A DNA stretch of 64,000 nt from an uncultured Campylobacter sp. (lineage in GTDB: Bacteria > Campylobacterota > Campylobacteria > Campylobacterales > Campylobacteraceae): contig NZ_CALKZP010000058.1 of the NCBI RefSeq assembly GCF_938002845.1, positions 42,544 through 106,543 of the forward strand. The letters are read 5' to 3'. Positions 25,790-34,030 of the stretch are shown here, in pieces. The translations under genes and the position numbers were made by a program. The notes beneath the pieces were generated by a model. It made no database searches. It saw nothing but the letters and a program-made list of their open reading frames with translations, and was not told the origin of the DNA. Positions within the stretch are counted from its first letter, which is position 1, and each line of letters begins with the position of its first letter.

Positions 25790-27331
25790 TTAGGCGATCT
25801 GCTCGCCCGCGATCATTCCGAAAACTATGCAGTCTGTGATCGCTACGGTGCCTAAGCGGCTCGCGCCGTGAGTTCCGCCGGTGATCTCGCCTGCAGCCCA
25901 AAGGCCTGGGATCGGCTTATTGGTTTTAGATGATAAGACCTCGGCTTTGGTGTTGATCTTTAGACCGCCCATCGTGTGGTGAGGCTTCGGCGAGAGGCGG
26001 ATGACGTAGAAAGGTCCTACTTCGTTGATCTCGCTAAGCGCGCTTTCTTGCTTGCCGAACTCATCTTTTTTAGCTTTAACGCCTTCGTTGTATTTTTTGA
26101 CGCTCTCTTTTAAGGCATCTGCAGGTACGCCGTATTTTTTGGCGATATCGTCGAGCGTAGCGCATTCGCCTACTAGCTTGCCGCTTGCCATGCCCTTGGA
26201 AATAACCTCTTCACTTAGGTCTTTAAACGCCATTTTGGTATCGGCGAAGGTTATCGGATAGGCTTTCGGATCCTCGCGTAAAATTTTAAACTCCGCGTCC
26301 GCGCGGGTCTTGCGGTCTGCAAGCTCGTTCATAAAGCGCTTGCCGTTGCGAACGTCCACGGCGATACCGTATTTAAAGGTACCTTGCTGAGTTAGGATAG
26401 GAGCGGTACCGAAGCCCTTCTCATCTGGGCTCGCCCACGGACCGAACTGGATCCAATCGACCTGCACCGGATACGCGCCGATCTCAAAGGCTTTTAGTAG
26501 CACGCCCGCGGTAGCTCCCGCGTGATTTGTGCTATCGACGTCATCAGGGATGCGCGGGTCTTGAAGCTTGCGGAAAATTTTATCTCGGCAAAATCCGCCC
26601 GCTGCGAGCACTACGCCCTTGTTTGCCTTTAGCGTTTTTTTCGTGCCGCTCGTGTTTTCAAGATCGTCGCTATAAAGATTCGGATCAAATTTATACTCCT
26701 CGCGGATTACGACACCCGCTACGCGATCACCGTCCATTACGAAATCGTCAAATTTCGCGCGGCGGCGAAGCTCGCAGCCCTTATCTTTTAGCGCTTCAAA
26801 TTTTTCAAGCATCGGCTGGATGTAGCCAGAGCCGCTATCGTTTGTAGTTAACATCGAGCGCGCGACGCTGTGTCCGCCGAAGTGCGCGCAGTGATCCATT
26901 TTAAACTGCACGCCGCTATCGACGAGGAATTTAAACGCGTCCAAGCCGCGGTCTGCTAGCGTGCTTAAAAGCTCAGGGTGGTTGATGCCAAGGCCCGCCT
27001 TTAGGCAGTCGTTCATAAATAGCTCTTTGCTGTCTTTAACGCCCGTTTTTTCCTGCACCGGGTTCATCGGTACGCTCATACCGCCGCCGTTGATGACGGA
27101 GTTTCCGCCGATACGACCCATCTTTTCTAGAATCAAGACTTTGTTGCCTTTCTCGGCTGCTTTTAAGCCCGCCGCAAGCCCCGCAAAGCCGCTACCGATG
27201 ATGATTACATCCCACTCCTCGTCAAATTTGACGTCCTTTGCGTCCACAGCACTTGCTTGTGCATTTACCGCGCTAAGTGCGAGTGCACCGGCTCCTACCA
27301 TACCCATTTTCAGTATGTCGCGTCTCTGCAT
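25790..27331 (-). CDS. periplasmic FAD-dependent fumarate reductase-like subunit (flavocytochrome c)
   Basis: A 513-aa FAD_binding_2 flavoprotein. It starts with a Tat-type signal (RRDILKMGMVGAGALALSA), fitting export with bound FAD. The dinucleotide fold is DVIIIGSGFAGLAAGL with the partner Glu in LILEKMGRIGGNSVINGG; near the end HHTMGGLKINTKAEVL and GLWAAGEITGGTHGASRLG are typical of fumarate/urocanate/methacrylate reductases. The catalytic-region pattern with His and Arg is present but I did not assign each residue. With the tetraheme cytochrome and NapC-like anchor it forms a menaquinol-to-acceptor reductase. The true electron acceptor is unknown: fumarate, methacrylate, crotonate and urocanate are all possible. 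Confidence 0.88.
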   Translation of the reverse strand: MQRRDILKMGMVGAGALALSAVNAQASAVDAKDVKFDEEWDVIIIGSGFAGLAAGLKAAEKGNKVLILEKMGRIGGNSVINGGGMSVPMNPVQEKTGVKDSKELFMNDCLKAGLGINHPELLSTLADRGLDAFKFLVDSGVQFKMDHCAHFGGHSVARSMLTTNDSGSGYIQPMLEKFEALKDKGCELRRRAKFDDFVMDGDRVAGVVIREEYKFDPNLYSDDLENTSGTKKTLKANKGVVLAAGGFCRDKIFRKLQDPRIPDDVDSTNHAGATAGVLLKAFEIGAYPVQVDWIQFGPWASPDEKGFGTAPILTQQGTFKYGIAVDVRNGKRFMNELADRKTRADAEFKILREDPKAYPITFADTKMAFKDLSEEVISKGMASGKLVGECATLDDIAKKYGVPADALKESVKKYNEGVKAKKDEFGKQESALSEINEVGPFYVIRLSPKPHHTMGGLKINTKAEVLSSKTNKPIPGLWAAGEITGGTHGASRLGTVAITDCIVFGMIAGEQIA

Positions 27332-27380
27332 ATTTTCCCCTTTACTTAGAGATTTTTTAATCTTAAAGATTAATGTCGTA

Positions 27381-27428
27381 ATTTTATATTAAATCTTTAT
27401 GTAAGTCAAATGTTATTTAGTATATAAT
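27381..27428. promoter_or_regulatory. divergent promoters between the fcc-type operon and lysR
   Basis: Minus strand: TTGACT (27409-27404), 17 bp, then TAAAAT (27386-27381), for the operon. Plus strand: TATAAT at 27423-27428 for the LysR gene, whose ATG is at 27472. The two overlap back-to-back, the usual layout for a LysR regulator that controls itself and its neighbour. Confidence 0.55.
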
Positions 27429-27471
27429 TTAATAGCTAAAGGCTATAAAATTTCAACCGAAGGGGCAAAAA

Positions 27472-28383
27472 ATGAGCCTGCGACATATGGAATTTGCGGT
27501 AAAAATTTCGGAGCTTAAAAGCTTTACAAAAGCGGCGAACGAACTTGGAATAGCGCAGCCGTCGCTTTCAAAGAGCATTATGCTTTTAGAAAAGGAGCTC
27601 GGGATCGAAATTTTCGATAGAAAAAACGGCCTTGAGCTTACATACGCGGGCGAAATTTACATCGCCAGAGCGAAAAATATGCTTAGGCTCAATAAGGAGC
27701 TAAATAACGAAATCCGCGGGCTTTCGTCGATCAAGACGGGCAAGCTCGTAATCGGCGCAACCTCGACCAGCTTTAAATTTATCGAAAAGATCATCGCGAT
27801 GTTTTACAGTAGGTTTTCCAAAGCCGACATCAGGGTCGTGCACGCTCACTCCGAACCCGCGCTCATCGAGATGCTAAAAAGCGGCGAGCTTGATATCGTC
27901 TATGCCGCGCACTTCGGCAAGCTTTCTGCGGAGGGGCTTGAGTGTGAGTTTATAAAAAAGCGCAGGCTGCTTCTAAGCGTCTGCTCCTCTCATCCGGCCG
28001 TTTCGCGAGCGAGTATAAATTCTACCGAGAAATACCCTAAAATCGCACTTAGCGAGTTCAAATCCGATAAATTTGCAATCAGCAGTAAAATTTTAAAAAG
28101 CGAATCGAACTTTAAAAAGATCTTTGAAAACGCGGGCTTTACGCCTCAAATTTTCTGCGACACCTCCTATCTGTACGTGGCTAACGCGATGGTCGCGGCG
28201 GGGCTTTGCGTGAGTTTCAGCTTCGCGCGGTATATTTTTGAGACGCAAAAGGACTACATCACGCTCTTTGACGTCGCGGATGAGTCGCTTTTGGACGTGT
28301 CGTTTTCGGTCGTGTATAAAAAACCCTCCAAGCTCGCAAAGGAATTTATAAAGATGATAAAAGCGGGCAAAAGCAGCGAGTAG
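27472..28383 (+). CDS. LysR-type transcriptional regulator
   Basis: A 303-aa regulator. The N-terminal winged helix shows FTKAANELGIAQPSLSKSIMLLEKELGIEIFDR in the classic LysR pattern (residues ~18-52), followed by a periplasmic-binding-like effector domain with GKLVIGAT and LIEMLKSGELDIVYA. The ATG follows GAAGGGG. It is divergent from the flavocytochrome operon, so it probably senses the acceptor or a related carboxylic acid and activates that operon. Confidence 0.85.
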   Translation: MSLRHMEFAVKISELKSFTKAANELGIAQPSLSKSIMLLEKELGIEIFDRKNGLELTYAGEIYIARAKNMLRLNKELNNEIRGLSSIKTGKLVIGATSTSFKFIEKIIAMFYSRFSKADIRVVHAHSEPALIEMLKSGELDIVYAAHFGKLSAEGLECEFIKKRRLLLSVCSSHPAVSRASINSTEKYPKIALSEFKSDKFAISSKILKSESNFKKIFENAGFTPQIFCDTSYLYVANAMVAAGLCVSFSFARYIFETQKDYITLFDVADESLLDVSFSVVYKKPSKLAKEFIKMIKAGKSSE

Positions 28384-28705
28384 GGCGCGCGGGTTCAAAT
28401 TTAATAGCTTAATAGCGCGCCGCGAGGCGCTGCAGCCAAAAGGCTTTTAAAATTTCATCTTGCAATCTTGCTCTTTAAATTTAAGTTCTCAACCTACTCG
28501 GTCAAAATTTTATCTAAAATTTTATTTCGCGCTAGTCGGTTAAATTTTATCTTGCGCCACGCCAGGCTAAATTTTATCTCGCGGCGAGTTAGATTAAATT
28601 TCATCCGCTGCGGCTGCGTAAATTTACGGCGCGCTCTTTTATAAATTTTATCTGCAAGCGGGCAAAGAGCGCCTATTTAGTTTCTTCCGACCCTGGCTCC
28701 CTTGA
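28384..28705. repeat. convergent spacer with a GC hairpin and AAATTTTATCT repeats
   Basis: Right after lysR, GGCGCGC (28384-28390) can pair with GCGCGCC (28415-28421). Then four or five blocks of TAAATTTTATCT/C followed by a GCG-rich piece occur at about 30-40-base spacing. No gene. It separates lysR from the convergent end of the aryl-polyene-type cluster. Confidence 0.5.
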
Positions 28706-30841
28706 TTAGTTTTTCTTGCTCGCCGCCAAAACTTGCGCCAAGATCGCCGCTAGCGCGATATTTAGGCTGACGCAGAGCCCAAACAGCGCCACGGCTTTAG
28801 TGGAGCTAAAAGCGAGCGTAAAAAAAGAGATTATGCTGGTTAAAGACGCGAGCGTGATGCCAAAAATTTTATCGCTAAGCGCCATTTTATCATTGTTTGC
28901 AAAGATCATATAGTCTATCCCCACGGCTCCTGATAGGATCAGTGCAAAGATCGCAAAAATATTCACGCTCACGCCGAATGCGCTAAGTAGGGCAAGCACG
29001 GCTAAATTTGTCGCAAAAACGCAGATGACGATCAGCCACGCCGTCCGCGCGCCGAAAAACGCCCACAGCAGTGCGAGCGCGAGCGCGTATGCGGCGCATT
29101 TTAGATACAAGGCGTTGATTTTGATCTGCGAAAACGCCTCGCTTATGGCGCTTCGCATGTTTAGATGCAGCGCGCCCATCTGCGCGGCAAGCTCGCTTAC
29201 GGCTGCTTTATCGCGCACGCCGCGCAAAAAAGCGATGTGCGGATCGATGCTCGGCATCGCGGCAAAAAGAACGGAGCTTCTCGCCTGCTCGTAGCTTAAA
29301 ATAGGCGCATCTGCGATCTTAGCAAAGTTTGCGTCCACGAGCTCGCGGCTAAGCCCGAGACGCAAAAACGCGCTTCTATCGTAGTTTGCAAAGGCCTGCT
29401 TGATAAAGCTCTGCGTAGCGGGATCCAAAATCGGCGCGCCGGTGTATGAGTCCGCAAGACCGCGCGCCACGACCTCTTTGGCTACCGCGCTTGCATCGTT
29501 GCCCACGATCAGATCGAAGCTGGAGCCTCCGATGCTTGCGAGCTTTGCGCTCATCGCGATCAGGTTTTTATCCAGGCTCGCGTATTCGCTGACATCGTCC
29601 TTAAGCTCCATTTTAAAATACAAAAACGCAAGCAGTGCCGCGCAAACGATGGCGAGCGCTTTTAGGCTTAGGTTTATCTTGCAAAGAGCCTTCGCGTAGA
29701 GTTCAAGAGCTTTTGCAAAGAGCGGGGCGGGGCAAAATTCCGCTCCTTCAAGAAGCAGCGGCAGGGCGAAGTAGCTAAAGCAAAATGCCCCCGCAAGCGC
29801 GACTATGGCAAAGATCGCGATCTCTTTGAGCAGAAAAAACGGGCTGAATAAAAATACGAAGTAGCCTCCCGCGGTGATGAAAAACCCTAGAAGCAGGATG
29901 TTTCGCATGCTTTTTATCGAGCGAGCTTCGATACGGCGCGAGATGTTTGCGCCGAGCCAGTGCACCGCGTAATCCAGCATCAGCCCGATTAGGCTCGTCG
30001 AAACCACGGCGCTTAGGATGTGGATCGAGCCGCGGATCGCCATCGTAGCCGCTACGCCGCAGGCAAGCCCGAAAAATGCGGGCAGCAGCAAACAGAAGAT
30101 CCGTGCGCGCGAAAATGCCGCCAGCAGCAGCGCCGCGCACAGGCTAAGCGATACGGCGCCCGCGACGGAGCTTTCACGCACGCCCGCACTTTTGCCCAAA
30201 GCGCTAAAAAGGGCGGTGCCGGAGATTAAAATTTCGCTTTTTTGCGCCTCGCGCACAAGAGCGCTAAGCGCGTCGTCGTTTGCTTTCAGAGTGAGTCTAG
30301 CCGTAGCGAGGTAGTGCGGCGCGCCGTCAATGATCGTAATAAAGCGGTTTTGTGCAGGATCGAGTCTGATCGCGCCGTGAGTGCCGAGGCGCGAGTGAAG
30401 GCTGAGCGAGAAAAAATCCTGCGAGAGGCTAAGCGGGCGAAATTTTGAGTAAAGCTCACGCGCGCTACGCTCAAAAAAGGCCTGCGGATCGCTTTTTAAA
30501 AGCTCCACGCTCGCATCATCGAGCATCGCGGGCGCAAAGCGCGCAAGCTCGCTCTGATACACGCTCGCGTCTTTGACCTCGTAAATTATGCTCTCAAAAA
30601 GCCCGCTTTTTTGCATATACGCAATGAATGCGTCAAAGCTCGCTTTCTCCGCGCTTGCGACGATGATTTGTCGCGCGATCTCGCGGTTGAAATCCTCGAC
30701 GCTCTGTTTCTGCTCGCCCGAAATTTCGATGCCGCTTAGCTCGTAAAAATCGGAATTTACGCGGTTTAAATTTAACGCTATATAGGCGCAAAGCGCGATA
30801 AAAACCGCGCCGAATACCGTTAGGATCGCGCTCTTACTCAT
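28706..30841 (-). CDS. MMPL-family exporter of the aryl-polyene-type cluster
   Basis: A 711-aa RND/MMPL transporter with about 12 membrane helices in two bundles (residues ~205-400 and ~590-710), each preceded by a large periplasmic loop. The family motif appears as GLMLDYAVHW in the first half and GAVGIDYMIFANN in the second, with the intramembrane Asp residues kept. Clusters for aryl polyenes and flexirubins always carry such an exporter beside a LolA-like carrier (ApeM type). It starts 8 bases inside the LolA-like gene. It should lift the finished lipid from the inner membrane. It is the last gene of the operon. Confidence 0.85.
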   Translation of the reverse strand: MSKSAILTVFGAVFIALCAYIALNLNRVNSDFYELSGIEISGEQKQSVEDFNREIARQIIVASAEKASFDAFIAYMQKSGLFESIIYEVKDASVYQSELARFAPAMLDDASVELLKSDPQAFFERSARELYSKFRPLSLSQDFFSLSLHSRLGTHGAIRLDPAQNRFITIIDGAPHYLATARLTLKANDDALSALVREAQKSEILISGTALFSALGKSAGVRESSVAGAVSLSLCAALLLAAFSRARIFCLLLPAFFGLACGVAATMAIRGSIHILSAVVSTSLIGLMLDYAVHWLGANISRRIEARSIKSMRNILLLGFFITAGGYFVFLFSPFFLLKEIAIFAIVALAGAFCFSYFALPLLLEGAEFCPAPLFAKALELYAKALCKINLSLKALAIVCAALLAFLYFKMELKDDVSEYASLDKNLIAMSAKLASIGGSSFDLIVGNDASAVAKEVVARGLADSYTGAPILDPATQSFIKQAFANYDRSAFLRLGLSRELVDANFAKIADAPILSYEQARSSVLFAAMPSIDPHIAFLRGVRDKAAVSELAAQMGALHLNMRSAISEAFSQIKINALYLKCAAYALALALLWAFFGARTAWLIVICVFATNLAVLALLSAFGVSVNIFAIFALILSGAVGIDYMIFANNDKMALSDKIFGITLASLTSIISFFTLAFSSTKAVALFGLCVSLNIALAAILAQVLAASKKN

Positions 30842-31361
30842 CTAAGCTCACGACGCCCGAAAATACGTTTTCGCTCACGTCGCCGTTAGCGCTGCTGATC
30901 CGCAGCACCCTGACGTAGGCGCCGCCCTCGATCACGATATTTTTAAAGATATTTTGCAGCATCCCCTTAGGGCTTAGTTCGGCGCGCCACGCATCTTTGC
31001 TGCCGCTTAGCGCGATCGAGAAATTTTTGCTAAGTCGCGCTATGTCCAGGCGCGAGATCGCCAAAAAGGTGTCCTTATCAAAAAGCGAGTCCGCGCTTTT
31101 GACCCACGCTTCGCCGCTACGCTCAAAAACGCCGTCCGCGCCGATTTTTAGCTCGCTTCGCACCGGCTCTAGCGTCGTCCAAAACAGCTCGCCGCCTTTG
31201 ATTTTAAACTCGCCGCTGCTTCGCACGGGCTCGGCAAAGCCCTCGATACTGAGCGTTTCGCTAAATTTGCCGCCGATATTGTCGGTCTTAAGTGCCAGAT
31301 CGCTCACTTCAAGCGCGCCCGCAAGCCCTAAAATCGCTAAAAATAAAGCTAAAATTTTCAT
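30834..31361 (-). CDS. LolA-like outer-membrane carrier protein
   Basis: A 175-aa periplasmic protein with a short Sec signal (ILALFLAILGLAGALE). The body is the LolA-like half-barrel fold, with the motif GKFSETLSIEGFAEPVRSSGEF and LFWTTLEPVRSELKI (compare the LolA W..P sequence). In aryl-polyene clusters this protein (ApeL type) is thought to ferry the product to the outer membrane with the MMPL exporter. Its stop overlaps the exporter start. Confidence 0.75.
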   Translation of the reverse strand: MKILALFLAILGLAGALEVSDLALKTDNIGGKFSETLSIEGFAEPVRSSGEFKIKGGELFWTTLEPVRSELKIGADGVFERSGEAWVKSADSLFDKDTFLAISRLDIARLSKNFSIALSGSKDAWRAELSPKGMLQNIFKNIVIEGGAYVRVLRISSANGDVSENVFSGVVSLDE

Positions 31362-31394
31362 CGTAGTCCTTTAAATTTTATGCTCGCTAAAATT

Positions 31395-31958
31395 TCACTG
31401 CTCGCTATCACTAGACAAAATTTCATTCGCCGCGGCGTTTTTATGGCGGTTTTGCTCGGGCACAGCTTTGCTTGCCGATGAAATTTTATCTGCCGCTGGA
31501 ATTTTATCTGCCGCTGGAATTTTATCCGCCGCTGGAATTTTATCCGCGGGATTTTTCTTTGCTAAAATTTTATCCGCGCATGCCCTTAACTGAGGCGGTA
31601 TCTCATACAGCGTCCTTTTGGAATCAAGCTCTACTGCGGCTTGCGACGTAGTAGCTTTGGCTAATAGCGCGCCTGATAGGCTTTTGATGCGGTAGGAAAA
31701 TTTTATAATCGTGTCGCACTCGAGCAGCTCGATGCTCACCGTAACCTCGTCGTCAAAAAGTATCGGCGCGATAAATTTAAACTCCATTTTGATAATGGGA
31801 TATATAAATCCATCATCTCTCATCTGCATATATGTGTAGCCCGCGTCGCGCCAAAACTCGCATCTAGCGTCCTCGCAGAGCTTTACGTAGTTGCCGTGCC
31901 ACATCACGCCCATCGGATCGGCGTCGTAAAATCTGGCGCGAAATTTATACTCTCTCAT
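31395..31958 (-). CDS. hotdog thioesterase with repeat tail
   Basis: A 187-aa acyl-CoA/acyl-ACP thioesterase of the 4-hydroxybenzoyl-CoA type. The active-site loop is YDADPMGVMWHGNYVKLCEDAR near residues 11-32, with the catalytic Asp in the usual position. The hotdog domain ends near residue 130; the rest is a low-complexity tail with ADKIPA repeated 3-4 times, encoded by an 18-bp tandem repeat. In aryl-polyene clusters the thioesterase (ApeK type) edits or releases chains. Overlaps the acyltransferase gene by 14 bases. Confidence 0.8.
   Translation of the reverse strand: MREYKFRARFYDADPMGVMWHGNYVKLCEDARCEFWRDAGYTYMQMRDDGFIYPIIKMEFKFIAPILFDDEVTVSIELLECDTIIKFSYRIKSLSGALLAKATTSQAAVELDSKRTLYEIPPQLRACADKILAKKNPADKIPAADKIPAADKIPAADKISSASKAVPEQNRHKNAAANEILSSDSEQ
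31482..31550 (+). repeat. 18-bp tandem repeat in the thioesterase gene
   Basis: Unit AATTTTATCTGCCGCTGG, 3.8 copies at 31482, 31500, 31518 and 31536 (the last two with C for T at one site). Because 18 is a multiple of three, copy changes would keep the frame and only alter the tail length. On the coding (minus) strand it reads as a six-residue ADKIPA unit. Confidence 0.9.
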
Positions 31959-33069
31959 TTTTCTCTCCGCTATGAAATTTTTCGTCTTGCGAGGCGGATT
32001 TTGCAGCGCTCAAATTTGAATTATCTAAATTTAGCGCGGTATCCGAGTCCGCCGTAATTTTTAAATTTGACGCAGCATTCGAACTTGCCGTGTCATTTAA
32101 ATCCGCTGCGCCATTTAAATTTGACGCAGCGTTTGAACCCGTCTCGCCGAAATTTTGCGCGCCGTCGCGCTCCACATCGTTCGCGTCTTTTCCTTGTGCC
32201 CAAAAATCAAAGAAATTATACCATTGAGAAGGAAATTCTTTGACATAAAGCTCGAGCTGGTGTACGTAGCATTTAAGCGGCGGCGCGACCGATCGCGCCT
32301 TATCGCGGCTTTTTAGCGGCGCAGGTAGCGGCTGCAGCCGCAGCTCGTGGCCGCTGCGCCCCTCGTAGCACCATAGGCTAAATAGCGGCGCGTCCAAAAT
32401 TTTGGCGAGCAGATAGCCGCCGATCGGGAAGTTCGCGCTGCGCCCTAAAAAATCCTCGCTTTGAAATTTATCCGAGCCCACCGGCATGCGATCGCCCATT
32501 ACCGCGATGTGCTCGCCGTTTTGCAGCAGTTCTTTGATTTGCAGCATCTCGCCGATACCAAGCTCGCCGACATATAGAATTTTCACGCCGCCGCCCATTT
32601 TTTCGATAAATTTCATAAAATTTTCGCTGTGTTTGCGAAAGATCAGCACGTTGATTTTTATCCCCGCCGTGCTTGCCGAAAGGGCGCGCGCGATCTCGGT
32701 GTTGCCGAAGTGCGAAGTGATTAAAATTCTGCCCGTTCCGTCGCTCAAAAGCTCCTTCATACCGCTTTGCACGCGAATTTGATCCAGCGCGATCTTGGCG
32801 TTCCAAACCGCGATTTTTTCGCACAGGCTGAGGGAAAATTTATAAAAATTCGCGTAAATTTCGCGGGCCTTGGGCTCGCGATCAAGCGCGCGCCGCAAAA
32901 ACTCCCTGATCGCGCGCCGTTCGTTTTTAAGCAGTGCAAAATAGATCGCCGAGATGCAAAGTGCGGTGCCTCGCATGCAAAAATCAGGCGTGTGAAGCGT
33001 GATGAAGCGGGCTAAATTTAAAAGCGCTGCGCTCGCCTTTTCGTTGTTTTCGCTCCAGTGTTTAGCCAT
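31945..33069 (-). CDS. LpxL/HtrB-like acyltransferase with low-complexity tail
   Basis: A 374-aa lysophospholipid/lipid A-type acyltransferase. The catalytic site is shown by LITSHFGNTEIARAL (His-x4-Asp/Glu type HxxxxE) near residue 110 and GDRMPVG further on. I start it at 33069 (MAKHWSENN), inside GATGGCTAA where it overlaps the glycosyltransferase stop; a longer frame to 33108 lacks support. The last ~80 residues are Ala/Asn/Asp repeats (AASNL, ADSDTALNL) outside the enzyme domain. In these clusters it probably adds acyl chains to the lipid anchor of the polyene. Confidence 0.8.
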   Translation of the reverse strand: MAKHWSENNEKASAALLNLARFITLHTPDFCMRGTALCISAIYFALLKNERRAIREFLRRALDREPKAREIYANFYKFSLSLCEKIAVWNAKIALDQIRVQSGMKELLSDGTGRILITSHFGNTEIARALSASTAGIKINVLIFRKHSENFMKFIEKMGGGVKILYVGELGIGEMLQIKELLQNGEHIAVMGDRMPVGSDKFQSEDFLGRSANFPIGGYLLAKILDAPLFSLWCYEGRSGHELRLQPLPAPLKSRDKARSVAPPLKCYVHQLELYVKEFPSQWYNFFDFWAQGKDANDVERDGAQNFGETGSNAASNLNGAADLNDTASSNAASNLKITADSDTALNLDNSNLSAAKSASQDEKFHSGEKNERV

Positions 33070-34030
33070 CGCGCCCGTCCTTTGCGGCGGCATGTTGCGA
33101 CGAGGCATTTACGAGCGAACTTTGCGCTGCGGCTTTGTCGCCGCATTTTTCGGTACCAGCTTTTTCGTTTGCGCCGCCGTCCATCTCCTCTTTCGCACCT
33201 TTGCAACTATCGCGCCGCGCGCCGCTGCAAAGGTTTTGCCCCGCTATCCCTTGCAAAATTTCGTCTGCGCTCTGCTCATCCCGCAAGCCGCACTTTTTAA
33301 ATTTATCGCAAGCGCGCTTTAGCGCCCTTTTTGCAAGCCAAAGCGGAAGTCCGCAAAATAGCCTAGCGTGCATCAGCGAAATTCCGAAATTATCTCGAAA
33401 CGGCGCGAAGTGGCTCACCCCGCCCGCTTCGTAGCGCACCGCCAGATCGAGCCATTTTATCTCTAGCCCCGCCCGCACGGCTAGGATTAAAATTTCGGCA
33501 TCAAAGCCCATCCTGCGGCTTTTAGTGTGGGGAAGAAGCGGCACGATCCCCTTTAGCGGGTAAATTCTAAAGCCGCACATCGCATCTTTTATGCGGTGCG
33601 AGAGGGTATTTATCGCGCACCAAAAATTCATTATCTTGCGTCCATGCAGGCGGGATTTGGGTGCGCTTTCGTCATACGCGGGCGCGGCGCAGATCAGCGC
33701 GGCGGGCTGTCGCGCCGCAAGCGCCAAAAACTCCTCGCATCTGCTCACGTCGTGCTGAAAGTCCGCATCGATCTGAAATGCGTGCGTAAATCCAAGCTCC
33801 TTTGCCCACGCCAGCCCGTCGCACACGGCAGCGCCTTTGCCGCCGTTTTGCGCGCGGGCGTAAATTTGAGCCGCAAGCCCATTTAGCGCGCCTTTGCTCG
33901 CTTCGTCGCTGCCGTCGTCCACGATCAGCACGGGCGCGATGGGTGCCAGGGCGTGCACGAGCTCGGCGATGCGCGCGGGGTGGTTGAAGTAGGGCAGTAA
34001 AAACGCGGGCTTAAAGGCAGATTCTTCCAC
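33062..34030 (-). CDS. family 2 glycosyltransferase
   Basis: A GT-A glycosyltransferase, about 322 aa from a GTG at 34030; a longer frame to 34105 overlaps the acyl-AMP ligase by 95 bases and adds unconserved residues. The nucleotide-sugar site shows VLIVDDGSDEASKGAL and the DxD-type motif FQIDADFQHD. GT2 enzymes of aryl-polyene/DAR clusters act on the lipid or sugar anchor. The C-terminal ~75 residues are low-complexity (SADEILQGIAGQN and Ala/Lys/Gly-rich), like tails in neighbouring genes. Confidence 0.78.
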   Translation of the reverse strand: MEESAFKPAFLLPYFNHPARIAELVHALAPIAPVLIVDDGSDEASKGALNGLAAQIYARAQNGGKGAAVCDGLAWAKELGFTHAFQIDADFQHDVSRCEEFLALAARQPAALICAAPAYDESAPKSRLHGRKIMNFWCAINTLSHRIKDAMCGFRIYPLKGIVPLLPHTKSRRMGFDAEILILAVRAGLEIKWLDLAVRYEAGGVSHFAPFRDNFGISLMHARLFCGLPLWLAKRALKRACDKFKKCGLRDEQSADEILQGIAGQNLCSGARRDSCKGAKEEMDGGANEKAGTEKCGDKAAAQSSLVNASSQHAAAKDGRDG

